64,000 bases of DNA, from positions 434,001-498,000 of the forward strand of contig NZ_SMFZ01000002.1 of the NCBI RefSeq assembly GCF_004339565.1, written 5' to 3'. A program made the translations under genes and the position numbers. A model generated the notes under the pieces. It made no database searches. It worked only from the letters and a program-made list of their open reading frames with translations, and was not told the DNA's origin. This document shows, in pieces, positions 7,781 through 15,975 of this stretch. Position 1 is the first letter of the stretch. Each line of letters begins with the position of its first letter. The DNA comes from Pseudonocardia endophytica (lineage in GTDB: Bacteria > Actinomycetota > Actinomycetes > Mycobacteriales > Pseudonocardiaceae).

Positions 7781-8539
7781 TCACTTCTTCGAGATCTTCG
7801 CCTGCAGCGCCGCGACGCGTTCGCGGAACGCCTCGGAGTGGACCGACTCGGCCTGCGCGCGCACCTCGATGTCGGTCGCGTCGGACTGGCTGTCCAGGCG
7901 CGACGTGACCCGCATCGTCGCCTTGGTCTGCTCGATCAGCTCCCGCGGCGCCGCGGCCGCACGACCGGCCAGCTCGCGGGCGCCGTCGAGCAGTGCCTCG
8001 TCGGAGTCGTAGGTGCGCCACACGAGACCGACGCGCTGCGCCTCGGCCGCGTCCAGCACGTCGCAGAAGAGGGTCATGGCGGCCGCGCCCTGCGCGCCGA
8101 GGATCCGGTGCGCCATCCACGTGTACCCGCCGCCTGGGTGCAGCCCGAGCTGCATGAACCGGACGTCGAATCTGGCCGTCGGGCCGGCCAGGCGCACGTC
8201 GCAGGCCAGCGCGAGGTTGATCCCGGCGCCGACGGCGGCGCCGTTCACGGCGGCCAGCGTGGGCAGCGGGCAGGCCGCGATGGACAGGAATCCGGAGTAG
8301 ACCTTGCGCAGCGTGGCCGGGTCGGCCTGCTGCAGCTCCCCGAGGTCGCCGCCCGCGCAGAACGCGGGCGCCTCGCCGGTGACGACGATCGCGCCTACCT
8401 TCTCGTCCGCCGCGGCGTCCTCGACGGCGGTGACGAGCTTCTGCGACAGCTCCAGGTTCAACGCGTTGCGGCGGGCCGGGTTGGACAGCGTCAGCACGGC
8501 GACGCCGTCGGTGACCTCGGTGCGGACCTCGGTGCTCAT
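7781..8539 (-). CDS. Crotonase-superfamily protein lacking both hydratase glutamates
   Basis: 252-residue enoyl-CoA hydratase/isomerase fold protein. The oxyanion-hole region reads AFCAGGDL and NGAAVGAGINLALACD. Aligned by eye with rat mitochondrial enoyl-CoA hydratase without gaps over 33 residues, the two catalytic glutamates (GGGCEL and QPEI) are replaced by Asn (GAGINL) and Phe (DVRFMQ). Simple hydratase activity is therefore unlikely; an isomerase, dehalogenase/thioesterase-like or other acyl-CoA role is possible. The start MSTEV was chosen over an upstream in-frame ATG because GGGGAGG lies properly before it. It stands alone, divergent from htpX. Confidence 0.85.
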   Translation of the reverse strand: MSTEVRTEVTDGVAVLTLSNPARRNALNLELSQKLVTAVEDAAADEKVGAIVVTGEAPAFCAGGDLGELQQADPATLRKVYSGFLSIAACPLPTLAAVNGAAVGAGINLALACDVRLAGPTARFDVRFMQLGLHPGGGYTWMAHRILGAQGAAAMTLFCDVLDAAEAQRVGLVWRTYDSDEALLDGARELAGRAAAAPRELIEQTKATMRVTSRLDSQSDATDIEVRAQAESVHSEAFRERVAALQAKISKK

Positions 8540-8700
8540 GGGGTCCGATCCTCCCCTCGTGTCCGTTCCGGTGCATGCGCCGGGTCCCACGGTGCGGAAC
8601 GTGGCACCGCGAACACGCCGGCGGTCACGGGGGAACGTGGGGTGCGGGCGGATCGTTGACCCGGCGGGAACACGGATTCGGGTGGAAGGACGGCGACGGC

Positions 8701-9561
8701 GTGCACAGGCACATGAACGGGCTCAAGACGGCCGTGCTCCTCGGCGGGATGAGCGCGGTCGTGCTGCTGATCGGGTCGTTCTTCGGTCGTACCGGTCTGG
8801 TCGTCGCGCTGCTGGTCGCGCTGGGCGTGAACGGCTACGCGTACTTCAACTCGGCGAAGCTGGCGCTGCGCTCGATGCACGCCCAGCCGGTCACCGAGGC
8901 GCAGTTCCCCGCGCTGCACCGGATCGTCCGGGAGCTGAGCCAGCGTGCGCGCCAGCCGATGCCGGCGCTCTACATCAGCCCGACGGAGGCCCCGAACGCG
9001 TTCGCGACCGGGCGCAACCCGCGCAACGCCGCCGTCTGCGTCACGAGCGGCCTGCTGGAGCTGCTCGACGAGCGCGAGCTGCGTGCCGTGATCGGGCACG
9101 AGCTGAGCCACGTCTACAACCGGGACATCCTGATCTCGTCGGTGGCCGGCGCGATGGCGGCGGTGATCACGTTCCTGGCCCAGTTCGGGTTCCTGTTCAG
9201 CATGTTCGGCGGCGGCGACGAGGAGCGCCCGAACCCGATCGCGATGATCCTGGTGGCGCTGCTCGGGCCGATCGCGGCCGGCGTCGTGCAGATGGCGGTC
9301 AGCCGGTCGCGGGAGTACCAGGCCGACGCGTCCGGGGCGGAGCTCACCGGCGACCCGCTGGCGTTGGCGTCGGCCCTGAACAAGCTGAAGTACGGGACGG
9401 CGGCCGCGCCGCTCCCGCCGGAGCCCGGCCTGACGGCCCAGTCGCATCTGATGATCGCCAACCCGTTCCGGCCGGGCGAGCGCACGGCGCGCTGGTTCTC
9501 CACGCACCCGCCGATCGAGGACCGGATCGCGCGCCTGCAGGAGATGGCCCGTCGCGGCTGA
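8701..9561 (+). CDS. htpX: Membrane zinc metalloprotease HtpX (M48B)
   Basis: Integral membrane protease for quality control of membrane proteins. Two hydrophobic segments lie in residues 10-45, the zinc motif HELSH at 133-137, two more hydrophobic segments follow, and the third zinc ligand is the Glu of SREYQAD near residue 202. The 286-residue length matches mycobacterial HtpX, as does the sequence NAFATGRNPRNAAVC. A GTG start with AAGGA upstream is used; an ATG four codons later is possible but badly spaced from any ribosome binding site. In mycobacteria htpX follows grcC1; here about 8 kb of other genes lie between the two. Confidence 0.93.
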   Translation: MHRHMNGLKTAVLLGGMSAVVLLIGSFFGRTGLVVALLVALGVNGYAYFNSAKLALRSMHAQPVTEAQFPALHRIVRELSQRARQPMPALYISPTEAPNAFATGRNPRNAAVCVTSGLLELLDERELRAVIGHELSHVYNRDILISSVAGAMAAVITFLAQFGFLFSMFGGGDEERPNPIAMILVALLGPIAAGVVQMAVSRSREYQADASGAELTGDPLALASALNKLKYGTAAAPLPPEPGLTAQSHLMIANPFRPGERTARWFSTHPPIEDRIARLQEMARRG

Positions 9562-9579
9562 CCGGTCCGGGCGCATCGT

Positions 9580-10014
9580 CTAGGACTGTGCGACGTCGTG
9601 CATGTAGTCGAGGACGACGTCCTGGTCGGCGGTGGTCGGATCGGCGGCCTTCCGGGTGATGCCGCCCTTGTCCCGGTTCGTCAGCAACGGGATGTCGGCG
9701 CCGCCGTCGTCGGACACCTGGGCCATCGACCACTTGCCGAACGTGCGCTCGTCGAGGCGGCGCTCGTCGACGACGGTGACGTCCTCGTGCCGGTCGTCCT
9801 TGGCGATGTGCTCGTAGAGCGCCTGGACGGCCTGCTCGTCGCCCTCCAGCGCCTGGACGAAGTAGTCGCCGCTGAGCAGCAGCGCCCCGGTGATCTGCTG
9901 CCGCTTGTTGTTCGACCGGGCGGAGCTGAAGATCTCGCCGAGCACGGCCTTCCGGGTCTCCGCGGGAATCAGGGAGCGGCTCCGGTAGATCAGCCGGAAC
10001 GTGGTGTCGCTCAT
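9580..10014 (-). CDS. Stand-alone BLUF-domain blue-light sensor
   Basis: 144-residue protein that is almost entirely a BLUF flavin photoreceptor domain. The residues that define the photocycle are present at the right spacing: Tyr10 (LIYRSRS), Asn36 (SNNKRQQITG), Gln54 (YFVQALEG), Trp95 and Met97 (FGKWSM). The spacings Asn-Gln (18) and Gln-Trp (41) equal those of AppA. After the domain only a ~45-residue charged tail follows, so there is no fused output domain and it must act through a partner protein. It converges on htpX with 18 bp between stops. The partner is not evident nearby. Confidence 0.9.
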   Translation of the reverse strand: MSDTTFRLIYRSRSLIPAETRKAVLGEIFSSARSNNKRQQITGALLLSGDYFVQALEGDEQAVQALYEHIAKDDRHEDVTVVDERRLDERTFGKWSMAQVSDDGGADIPLLTNRDKGGITRKAADPTTADQDVVLDYMHDVAQS

Positions 10015-10216
10015 ACGAGAGGCTCTCCTCGATCAACAGTGATCATGTTCGGATGGCCGTCAGTCTCTGTGATGCAGAACACTGTGGATGTCTCACTTTG
10101 CGACCGCCGCTGCCACGTACCCAGTTCTGCCGATGACAGCGGTCGCCTCGCTAACGGCGCCCCCGTGCGAGTGCGATATCCGGAGCAAGAGGTTCCTCCG
10201 CGCGAAAGGGCATCCC

Positions 10217-10603
10217 ATGACCCAGACCACGCCCTCCGGCCCTCGCCACGCGCGTTTCGAGGAGCTCGAGCCGCCGACGACCGCGATCCCCACCGTCGTC
10301 CCCGGTGAGTTCACCGACGACTCGACGCAGGTGATCCCGGTGATCCCGGTCCAGCGCACGTCGTCCCCCGGCCACGCGCCGGTCCCGCGCGTCTACCCGG
10401 TCCCGGACGTGTTCCCGCCGCTGCAGCCGGCCGGGCTGCACCCGGTCGCGACCGTGCCGACGACCCCGAAGGCCCGCCGCCGGATCCTGCCCGCCGTTCT
10501 CGCCGGCATGACCGCCCTCCTGCTGGCCGCGGGCGTCGCCGTCGGCGTGACCGGGGCGACGAGCGCCGACCTGACCGGCTCGTCGATCTCGGGTACCCCC
10601 TGA
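10217..10603 (+). CDS. Hypothetical protein with one C-terminal membrane segment
   Basis: 128 residues. Residues 1-85 are proline-, valine- and threonine-rich and look disordered (repeats such as VIPVIPVQ and VPRVYPVPDVFPP). A basic patch KARRR is followed by one membrane segment (LPAVLAGMTALLLAAGVAVGV) and a short tail of about 18 residues. GAAAGGG lies 7 bp before the chosen ATG. It is divergent from the BLUF gene and followed by the hairpin repeat field. No family recognised. Confidence 0.6.
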   Translation: MTQTTPSGPRHARFEELEPPTTAIPTVVPGEFTDDSTQVIPVIPVQRTSSPGHAPVPRVYPVPDVFPPLQPAGLHPVATVPTTPKARRRILPAVLAGMTALLLAAGVAVGVTGATSADLTGSSISGTP

Positions 10604-10719
10604 CCCTCCCGGTGCCGTCCCGGCGTGCCGCGCCCCGTCCCTGAGCGCCGCACTCCTTCCGGCGTGCCGCACCCCTTCCCGAGCCCCGCGCTCCGTCCCG
10701 GTGTGTCGCACCCTTCCCC

Positions 10720-10755
10720 GGCGTGTCGCACCGGCTGCGACCGGTGCGGCACGCC
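10720..10755. terminator. Hairpin 1 of the repeat field
   Basis: Arms GGCGTGTCGCACCG and CGGTGCGGCACGCC pair over 14 positions with a single G-T wobble, around an 8-nt loop. It probably terminates the upstream plus-strand gene. Confidence 0.65.
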
Positions 10756-10880
10756 GGTGTGGGGTGCGTCAGGCCGCGGCGCGGCCCTCCGTTCTCAGCC
10801 CACCGCACTCCTGTGCGCCGTGCCGCACCTCCTCGCTGAGCGCCGCACCCCTCTCTCGCCGGCGTGCCGCACCCCTCCCC

Positions 10881-10916
10881 GGCGTGTCGCACCGGCTGCG
10901 ACGGGTGCGGCACGCC
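10881..10916. terminator. Hairpin 2 of the repeat field
   Basis: A second copy of the same hairpin (arms GGCGTGTCGCACCG and GGGTGCGGCACGCC), 14 bp beyond the stop codon of the minus-strand FAD monooxygenase and well placed to terminate it. Confidence 0.65.
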
Positions 10917-10929
10917 GGTACGGGGTGCG

Positions 10930-12486
10930 TCAGGCCGTGGCGCGGCTTCCGACGTGCAGGTTGACCTGCAGGTAGTGGTGCAGTAGCCGGTCGTCGGCCG
11001 AGTCCGCGACGAGCCCGAGGTACCCGTCCGGACGGATCAGCGCGAGCCCGCCGGAGCCGAGCCCGTACGCGTGCGCCAGGACGCCGTCCGCGTCGACGAC
11101 ACCGACGCCGCGGTCCGCCTCGGTGACGACCGGGACGACGGTCCCGAGCTCGCCCAGCGTCGCCGCGAGCCTGTCGAGGTCGGCTGGTCCGAACACCAGC
11201 AGCGTGAACCCTGGCCGGGCCAGGAGCTGCTCGACGGCCACCGACGTGCCAGCCGGATCCGGCGCGTGATCGCCGGCCCGGACGCCCCGTCCATGCTGGA
11301 CGGACAGGCTGCTGTGCGGGTACGCGACCGTGAGCTCGGCCGTCTTCGTGGCGGCGGCCTCACCGATCCGCCGGACGTGGCCCACGACGAAGAAGGCGAG
11401 GTTACGGACGACGGCCTCGGCGCCCGTCGCGGTCCCGATGTTCGTCAGCGTGGTCGTCTGGCGGACGACGTCGGCGCCGACCGGATGCCGCTCGTCGTGG
11501 TAGGTGTCGAGCAGGGCGGCGTCTGCCCGGCCCCGCGCCACCAGCGCCAGCTTCCAGGCCAGGTTCGCCGCGTCCTGCATACCGGTGTTCATGCCCTGCG
11601 CACCCGCCGGGCTGTGGACGTGCGCGGCGTCGCCGCCCAGCAGGACGCGACCGAAGCGGTACCGCGGTATCTGGGCGTGGTGGATCTCGAAGTACGTCAG
11701 CCACCGGGGATCGCTGCAGTTCACCGCGCCGCCCATCCGTGCCTCGGCGAGCGCCTGGATCTGCGCGAGGGTGGGGTCGCCGTCGCCCGGCTCGGCGACC
11801 TGGAACAGGACCCGCGCCCTGGTCCCGGCCATCGGGAACAGCATCCCCGGGCCGTCGGGGTGGGTGAACATCCGGATCGTGTCGAGTGACAGGGTGGTCT
11901 CGACGTCGACGTCCGCCATCGCGAAGTGCTGCCCGACGAAGCTGCCGTGGAGTGTCGTGCCGACCTGCGCGCGGACGGTGCTGTGCCCGCCGTCGGCGCC
12001 GACGACCCAGCCGAACCGCGCTGTCCGTTCCGCGCCGCTCGCGGACCGCAGGGTGACGTCGACGCCGTCGTCGTCCTGGGTCAACGTCGTGAGCGTGACA
12101 CCGCGTTCGACGACGACGCCGAGCTCGACGGCCCGCTCGGCCAGCGCCGCCTCGGTGTCCGGCTGCGGGAGGTCGAGCATGTACGGGTGGCGGCTCGGTA
12201 TCTCGCCGAACTCCATCCGGGCGTGAGTTCGTCCGGTCCGGCCGTCGCTGATCTCCAGGCCGGGGATGCGCCGCCCCCGCTCTTCGAGCCGGTCCAGAAC
12301 GCCGAGCGCGGCGAGCATCTCCATGTTCCGTGCCTGCACCGCGACCGCCCGTGACTCCGTCGTCGGGATCGCGAGCGTCTCGACCACCCGCGGCCGGACG
12401 CCGAGCCGAGCCAGCTGGCAGGCGGCCGTCAGGCCGACCGGCCCTGCCCCGACCACCAGCACCTCGTCCGCTCCGCCGTCGCCCAT
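10930..12486 (-). CDS. FAD-dependent aromatic-type monooxygenase
   Basis: 518-residue class A flavoprotein hydroxylase. The dinucleotide motif VVGAGPVGLTAACQLARLG is at residues ~9-27, the DG motif in VGADGGHSTVRAQ near 160, and the GD motif in VLLGGDAAHVHSPAGAQGMN near 280. The C-terminal ~130 residues form the thioredoxin-like domain common in PHBH/MHPCH-type enzymes. Substrate is probably a phenolic or polyketide compound and cannot be read from sequence. ATG at 12486 is preferred to the GTG five codons upstream because GGGAG sits 5-6 bp before it. It is a monocistronic unit. Confidence 0.88.
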   Translation of the reverse strand: MGDGGADEVLVVGAGPVGLTAACQLARLGVRPRVVETLAIPTTESRAVAVQARNMEMLAALGVLDRLEERGRRIPGLEISDGRTGRTHARMEFGEIPSRHPYMLDLPQPDTEAALAERAVELGVVVERGVTLTTLTQDDDGVDVTLRSASGAERTARFGWVVGADGGHSTVRAQVGTTLHGSFVGQHFAMADVDVETTLSLDTIRMFTHPDGPGMLFPMAGTRARVLFQVAEPGDGDPTLAQIQALAEARMGGAVNCSDPRWLTYFEIHHAQIPRYRFGRVLLGGDAAHVHSPAGAQGMNTGMQDAANLAWKLALVARGRADAALLDTYHDERHPVGADVVRQTTTLTNIGTATGAEAVVRNLAFFVVGHVRRIGEAAATKTAELTVAYPHSSLSVQHGRGVRAGDHAPDPAGTSVAVEQLLARPGFTLLVFGPADLDRLAATLGELGTVVPVVTEADRGVGVVDADGVLAHAYGLGSGGLALIRPDGYLGLVADSADDRLLHHYLQVNLHVGSRATA

Positions 12487-12689
12487 CGCGACTCCCGTCA
12501 CGCCGGGGTGGCCGCTCCACCCAGCGAGCTCAGGCTGGCACGAGGAGCATCAACTGACCTCCAGCTCGCCGCTCTGTCACCCGTTCAGACGCCCAGGCGC
12601 CGTTGGCCGCGGTCGGACGCCTACTCCGGCCAGCTCCCGCACGGGGCCGGAGGCTGCGGCGGGTCCCCTCTCAGCTCCTCGGGCGTCGG

Positions 12690-13125
12690 CGGCGATCCTC
12701 GGGCATCGGCGGCGTGAACACGGCGTGGAACCGCGCGTGATCGTCGGGTCAGCTCGAAGGCCTCGGGAGCCTCGCGCCGCCGGTCCGTCGCTCGCTCGAT
12801 GCGCTCGGACTTGAGGTGAGTGACGTGTTGCGGCGCGACGTCGGCGCCGGCCGGGTCGGCCATCCCGCAGAGGGCCCACCGCTCCCCGCGTGACCAGCAG
12901 CCGAAGCCGAGGATCACCGAGCCGGCCGCTCGCAACACCTGGTGGGCGGCCCAGGCGAACCGGCCCTCCGGGGCGTCACACTTGCCGGCGACCTCGTTCC
13001 ACCGGACCCCGAACGGCGGCAGCATGCACTCGTCGGTGTCAGCCGCAGAGCACCGTCGGTCTCTCTAGGTCGCGTGCGAGCGTCGTCTTACCGACCCCGG
13101 ACAGCCAGACCGTGAGATGCAACGT
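12690..13125 (-). pseudogene. Decayed AAA-type kinase (P-loop ATPase) remnant
   Basis: Minus-strand remains of a small P-loop kinase-like ATPase. From 13110 leftwards one frame reads VWLSGVGKTTLARDLE (Walker A, shortened by about two residues) and then meets a stop near 13045. A second frame continues DECMLPPFGVRWNEVAGKC, EGRFAWAAHQVLRAAGS and VILGFGCWSRGERWAL, where the usual LDFGCW has lost its Asp. A third frame (about 12755-12700) gives DDHARFHAVFTPPMPED, the normal C-terminus of this family. At least two frameshifts and a stop make it inactive. Family name is from recall of actinobacterial AAA proteins of about 170 residues. Confidence 0.75.
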
Positions 13126-13210
13126 CGGCCTCGGATGCGCGAGGTCACCGTGCCCTCGGTGCCGAGCGGGGCGCCATCGGTTCGCCCGCACCGAGGCGGC
13201 GTCCGTGGCG

Positions 13211-13702
13211 TCAGCGGTAGTTGGTGAACTGCAGTGCGATCCCGAAGTCCTTGCCCTTGAGCAGCGTGATGACGGCCTGGAGGTCGTCCTTCTTCTTGCC
13301 GGACACGCGGAGCTGGTCGCCCTGGATCTGAGCCTGGACGCCCTTGAGCTTCTCGTCGCGGATCGTCTTGCTGATCTCCTTGGCCTTGTCCTGCGCGATG
13401 CCCTGCAGGATCGTGCCGGTGGCCTTGTAGGCCTTGCCGGACAACGCCGGCTCGCCGACCTCCAGGGCCTTCAGCGAGATGTCACGCTTGATCAGCTTCT
13501 CCTTGAAGACCTCGATGCCGGCCTTCAGGCGCTCCTCGGTGTCGGACTCGAACGAGACGGCCTCCTCGCCGGCCCACGAGACGCTCGTGTTCGTCCCGCG
13601 GAAGTCGAAGCGCTGTGACAGCTCCTTCGCCGCCTGGTTCAGGGCGTTGTCGACCTCCTGCCGGTCGACCTTGCTCACCACGTCGAACGACGGGTCGGCC
13701 AT
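13211..13702 (-). CDS. yajQ: YajQ family nucleotide/cyclic-di-GMP-binding protein
   Basis: 163-residue UPF0234 (YajQ) protein: two ferredoxin-like halves, beginning MADPSFDVVSKVDRQEVDNA and ending GIALQFTNYR, the normal termini and length of the family. Members bind nucleotides; in Xanthomonas a YajQ protein binds cyclic di-GMP and alters a transcription factor's activity. The role in actinobacteria is unknown. The open frame extends further upstream through the tRNA-Tyr gene, but the conserved start and a GAGGAG just before this ATG fix the N-terminus. Confidence 0.93.
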   Translation of the reverse strand: MADPSFDVVSKVDRQEVDNALNQAAKELSQRFDFRGTNTSVSWAGEEAVSFESDTEERLKAGIEVFKEKLIKRDISLKALEVGEPALSGKAYKATGTILQGIAQDKAKEISKTIRDEKLKGVQAQIQGDQLRVSGKKKDDLQAVITLLKGKDFGIALQFTNYR

Positions 13703-13791
13703 GACTCCTCCTCGGACAGGCCCCCTCGATGGGAGCGCTCGGATCGTGTCGTATCCTCTTCCACGCGCTTCGGTACGCCGATCGCACCCCC

Positions 13792-13873
13792 GGCAGGTTG
13801 CCCGAGCGGCCAAAGGGAGCGGACTGTAAATCCGTCGGCATCGCCTTCGAAGGTTCGAATCCTTCACCTGCCA
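13792..13873 (+). tRNA. tRNA-Tyr (GUA)
   Basis: Class II tRNA with a long variable arm. Acceptor arms GGCAGGT (13792-13798) and ACCTGCC (13866-13872) pair fully, the discriminator is A, the T-loop is GGTTCGAATCC, and the anticodon GTA is at 13826-13828. CCA is not encoded. It lies 110 bp from the end of an integrase pseudogene, so its 3' end is a plausible former attachment site. Confidence 0.96.
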
Positions 13874-13880
13874 CACCCAC

Positions 13881-13929
13881 CGAGAACGGCCCCCGACCAG
13901 CGGAAACGTTGGACGGGGGCCGCTTCTCG
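13881..13929 (+). terminator. Terminator after tRNA-Tyr
   Basis: CGAGAACGGCCCCCG pairs with CGGGGGCCGCTTCTCG with one bulged base, with a further small inner stem (CCAG/TTGG). It starts 8 bp after the tRNA. Confidence 0.7.
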
Positions 13930-13984
13930 TCGGTCCGGCTCTGTTCGACTGAGTCCCCCTGTGTACGGGGATCCGCGGTCGCGA

Positions 13985-14790
13985 TCATGGATGCGGGTCA
14001 CTCAGCGCCTCCTCGATCCGGCGCCGGGCCGCGTCCTCCTGGCCGACGATGCACGTCGCGTAGACCCGCAGCAGGACGTCCACGCTGTGACCCGCCCAGG
14101 CCGCGACCTGAGGCGCCGGGACGCCGCTGTTGAGCCACGTCGAGACCGCCGCGTGCCGCAGGTCGTACGGACGACGGGCGAGCGGGGGACGCCACTTCCT
14201 CACCCGACAGCGCCACGTCACGCGCCTTGGCCCACACCCGGCCGTACAGGCTCTCCGACAGGGGACCACCGCGAGCGCCACGGAACAGCCGTCCATCCGG
14301 CGTGGTGCCGTGATCGACGAGGTGTGCACGCAGCAGCTCGGTCAGCGCGGGCGGGCACGGCACGACGCGGACCTCCTCGGCGCCCCGGTGCTTGAGCTGG
14401 CGGGGCTCGCGGCGCGTTCCGGACTCGCTCCACGACCGACCGGCCGACGGGGCCGACATGCTCAGGTACAACTCGCCCCAGCCCGACGACGGCCGCGACA
14501 GCGCGTCGCGTCGTAGATCCACCGCCTCACCCGGACGCGGGGCCGCGTAGTACATGAACCCGAAGAACGCGACCAGCCGCGCGCCGGAGCCGGTTTGCCG
14601 AACAGCAGCCAGGAGCGCGCGCCTGCCCCGGGTTGATCACCACGCGCGGGTTGACCGCCTCGGTCAGCTTCGGCGCACGCCACTTCATCGAGCCGATCGG
14701 GTTGCCCGACAGGTGGCCCAGCTCGACCGCGTAGTCCACCGCGTTGTGGAAGATCGCCCGCTTGCGGCTCACCGTCAAGAGCGCCGCCTC
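13985..14790 (-). pseudogene. Tyrosine integrase pseudogene (two frameshifts, N-terminus missing)
   Basis: Minus-strand remains of a phage-type tyrosine recombinase read across three frames. 14778-14616 encodes LTVSRKRAIFHNAVDYAVE and on to INPGQAR. After a frameshift near 14615 it reads ALLAAVRQTGSGARLVAFFG, FMYYAAPRPGEAVDLRR (first catalytic Arg) and FRGARGGPLSESLYGRVW. After a second frameshift near 14187 it reads RRPYDLRHAAVSTWLN (H-x-x-R type box) and AGHSVDVLLRVYATC with the catalytic Tyr. The N-terminal arm and core-binding domain are absent; similarity stops at palindromic repeats near 14790. Position just after tRNA-Tyr fits integration into that tRNA, but no second attachment site is seen. 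Confidence 0.85.
14001..14141. repeat. Direct repeat A, copy 1 (integrase 3' end)
   Basis: About 140 bp covering the integrase C-terminus. It is repeated with many substitutions but nearly collinearly at 15976-16117, for example both contain GACGATGCACGTCGCGTAGAC and GTTGAGCCACGTC. The SnoaL-like gene lies between the copies. Confidence 0.75.
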
Positions 14791-14820
14791 CGGCGGCGCG
14801 GGGCCGGCCAGGCCGGCCCC
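14781..14820. repeat. Tandem GC-rich palindromes (REP-like)
   Basis: GCGCCGCC-TCC-GGCGGCGC (14781-14799) is followed at once by GGGGCCGGCC-A-GGCCGGCCCC (14800-14820), both perfect inverted repeats. Related but imperfect versions occur at 16121-16158 and near 16509. They mark the breakpoint where integrase similarity ends. Confidence 0.6.
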
Positions 14821-15310
14821 GTCGCTTCGCTCACTACACCTCCGGCCCGTTCGCGGCGCCGGGTCCGGCTACCCGGCCCCAGCCACGGACAGGGCGCCCA
14901 GATCCATGAGCCGATCGGCGACGAGCACCAGGGCGTCGAGCTGCGACCGTACGAAGACGCCAGGACCAACGGAGCGTGACGAGATGCTGCCCCTCGGCCG
15001 ATGAGTGTCCACGCCGCAGAGACGGCCACCAGGGTGCCTGCGGCGTCGCTATGCGATGGCGCAGGCGCCACCCTGGTCCCCGCCTCTACGACGAGCAGGC
15101 GGCCAGGACGAGGGAGCTGCTCGGAGAATGGGGCACCAAGATCCACCTCTGGGCCGTGGAGCATCCGAGAGCGTCGAGAACTCGCCAGCGGACGCGAGGC
15201 GGTGTCCGCTGGTCAGCGCGGATGCCCCGCTCCCGCGATGCATGTGGGGAGAGCGGGGCGGACGAGCCGGTCTGTAGGCCGGACAGGGAACAACGACGTG
15301 CCCTGTCGCG
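14821..15310. other. Region without a convincing gene
   Basis: Short frames exist on both strands but none has a good ribosome binding site, recognisable family or consistent codon pattern. Part of it (around 14850-14925) resembles the sequence at 16140-16200 (GGCTACCCGGCCCCAGCCA and CATGAGCCG blocks), so it seems to be residue of the same mobile element. Confidence 0.5.
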
Positions 15311-15757
15311 TCAGCCGGGTTGCTCCATCAGACCGACCTGCATGAGGTATCCAGCCAGATCCCAGTAGTCCCGGTTCTCCACGATCTTCCCGTCGCGGAG
15401 TCGCCCGATCGAGATGCCCGGGATCTCGAACTTCTTGCCCGTTGCGGGAAGGCCGCGCTGCGGGTCGGCGCAGTCGTTCGTGCCGGTCAGCGTCCACTCG
15501 AACGCGTAGCTGTCGTCGCCGGAGACCGACTGCGGGCCGCCGATGAACCCGTAGTCAGATGAGAACGTAGTAGTCATCTCGTCGGCGAACGCCCGAACCG
15601 CCTCTGGGCTCTCGAATCGCTCCCCGAGTGTCATGTCCTGGTACACCACATCGGAGGCCAGATGGGCGTTGATCGCGGCCCCGTCGCGCTCGTTCCATGC
15701 ATCCAGCCAGCTCTGAACCCAGGTAGGCGTCGATTCCTGCTTAACGCTCATGCTCAT
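15311..15757 (-). CDS. SnoaL-like / ester cyclase family protein
   Basis: 148-residue NTF2-fold protein of the SnoaL-like polyketide cyclase/ester cyclase group. Seen: VQSWLDAWNERDGAAINAHL near the N-terminus, VYQDMTLGERFESPEAVRAFADEM, FEWTLTGTN, and the C-terminal GRLRDGKIVENRDYWDLAGYLMQVG, all typical of the family. GGAGGGG 6 bp before the ATG supports the start; a second ATG two codons later is possible. It is the only intact gene between the two integrase remnants and may be cargo. Substrate unknown. Confidence 0.82.
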   Translation of the reverse strand: MSMSVKQESTPTWVQSWLDAWNERDGAAINAHLASDVVYQDMTLGERFESPEAVRAFADEMTTTFSSDYGFIGGPQSVSGDDSYAFEWTLTGTNDCADPQRGLPATGKKFEIPGISIGRLRDGKIVENRDYWDLAGYLMQVGLMEQPG

Positions 15758-15975
15758 AACCCCTCCGACATGATCAGGCACTCCCAAGGCGGGTGCGACT
15801 CGACGGTAGGAGGCCGGGACATCGACAACATCTGCCGATCGGAAGAGGACACTTGAATCCCTGGCAACCCAGGGCGCCTTCCACGGGTTGGGGCTGGCCT
15901 CCGAGCTGCGTCCGAGTCCGGCTCCGCTCAGGGATCGGATAACAGCCGGGCGAGTGATTTGGTCGCCGCCCGCGC

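Larger units (their letters stand above)
10620..10946. repeat. Reiterated GGCGTGYCGCACCCCTTCC repeat field with two near-identical 70-bp units
   Basis: The non-coding gap after the hypothetical gene carries at least seven partial copies of a unit close to GGCGTGYCGCACCCCTTCC (for example at 10621, 10661, 10701, 10720, 10862 and 10881). Two longer units, 10716-10785 and 10876-10945, are nearly identical and each contains a strong hairpin. The second runs into the 3' end of the FAD monooxygenase gene. It looks like local amplification of a terminator-like repeat. Confidence 0.7.

Noticed and set aside
10620..10946. CRISPR array
   Set aside because: The units are degenerate, overlap, vary in spacing and contain no unique spacers of constant length; no cas gene is present.
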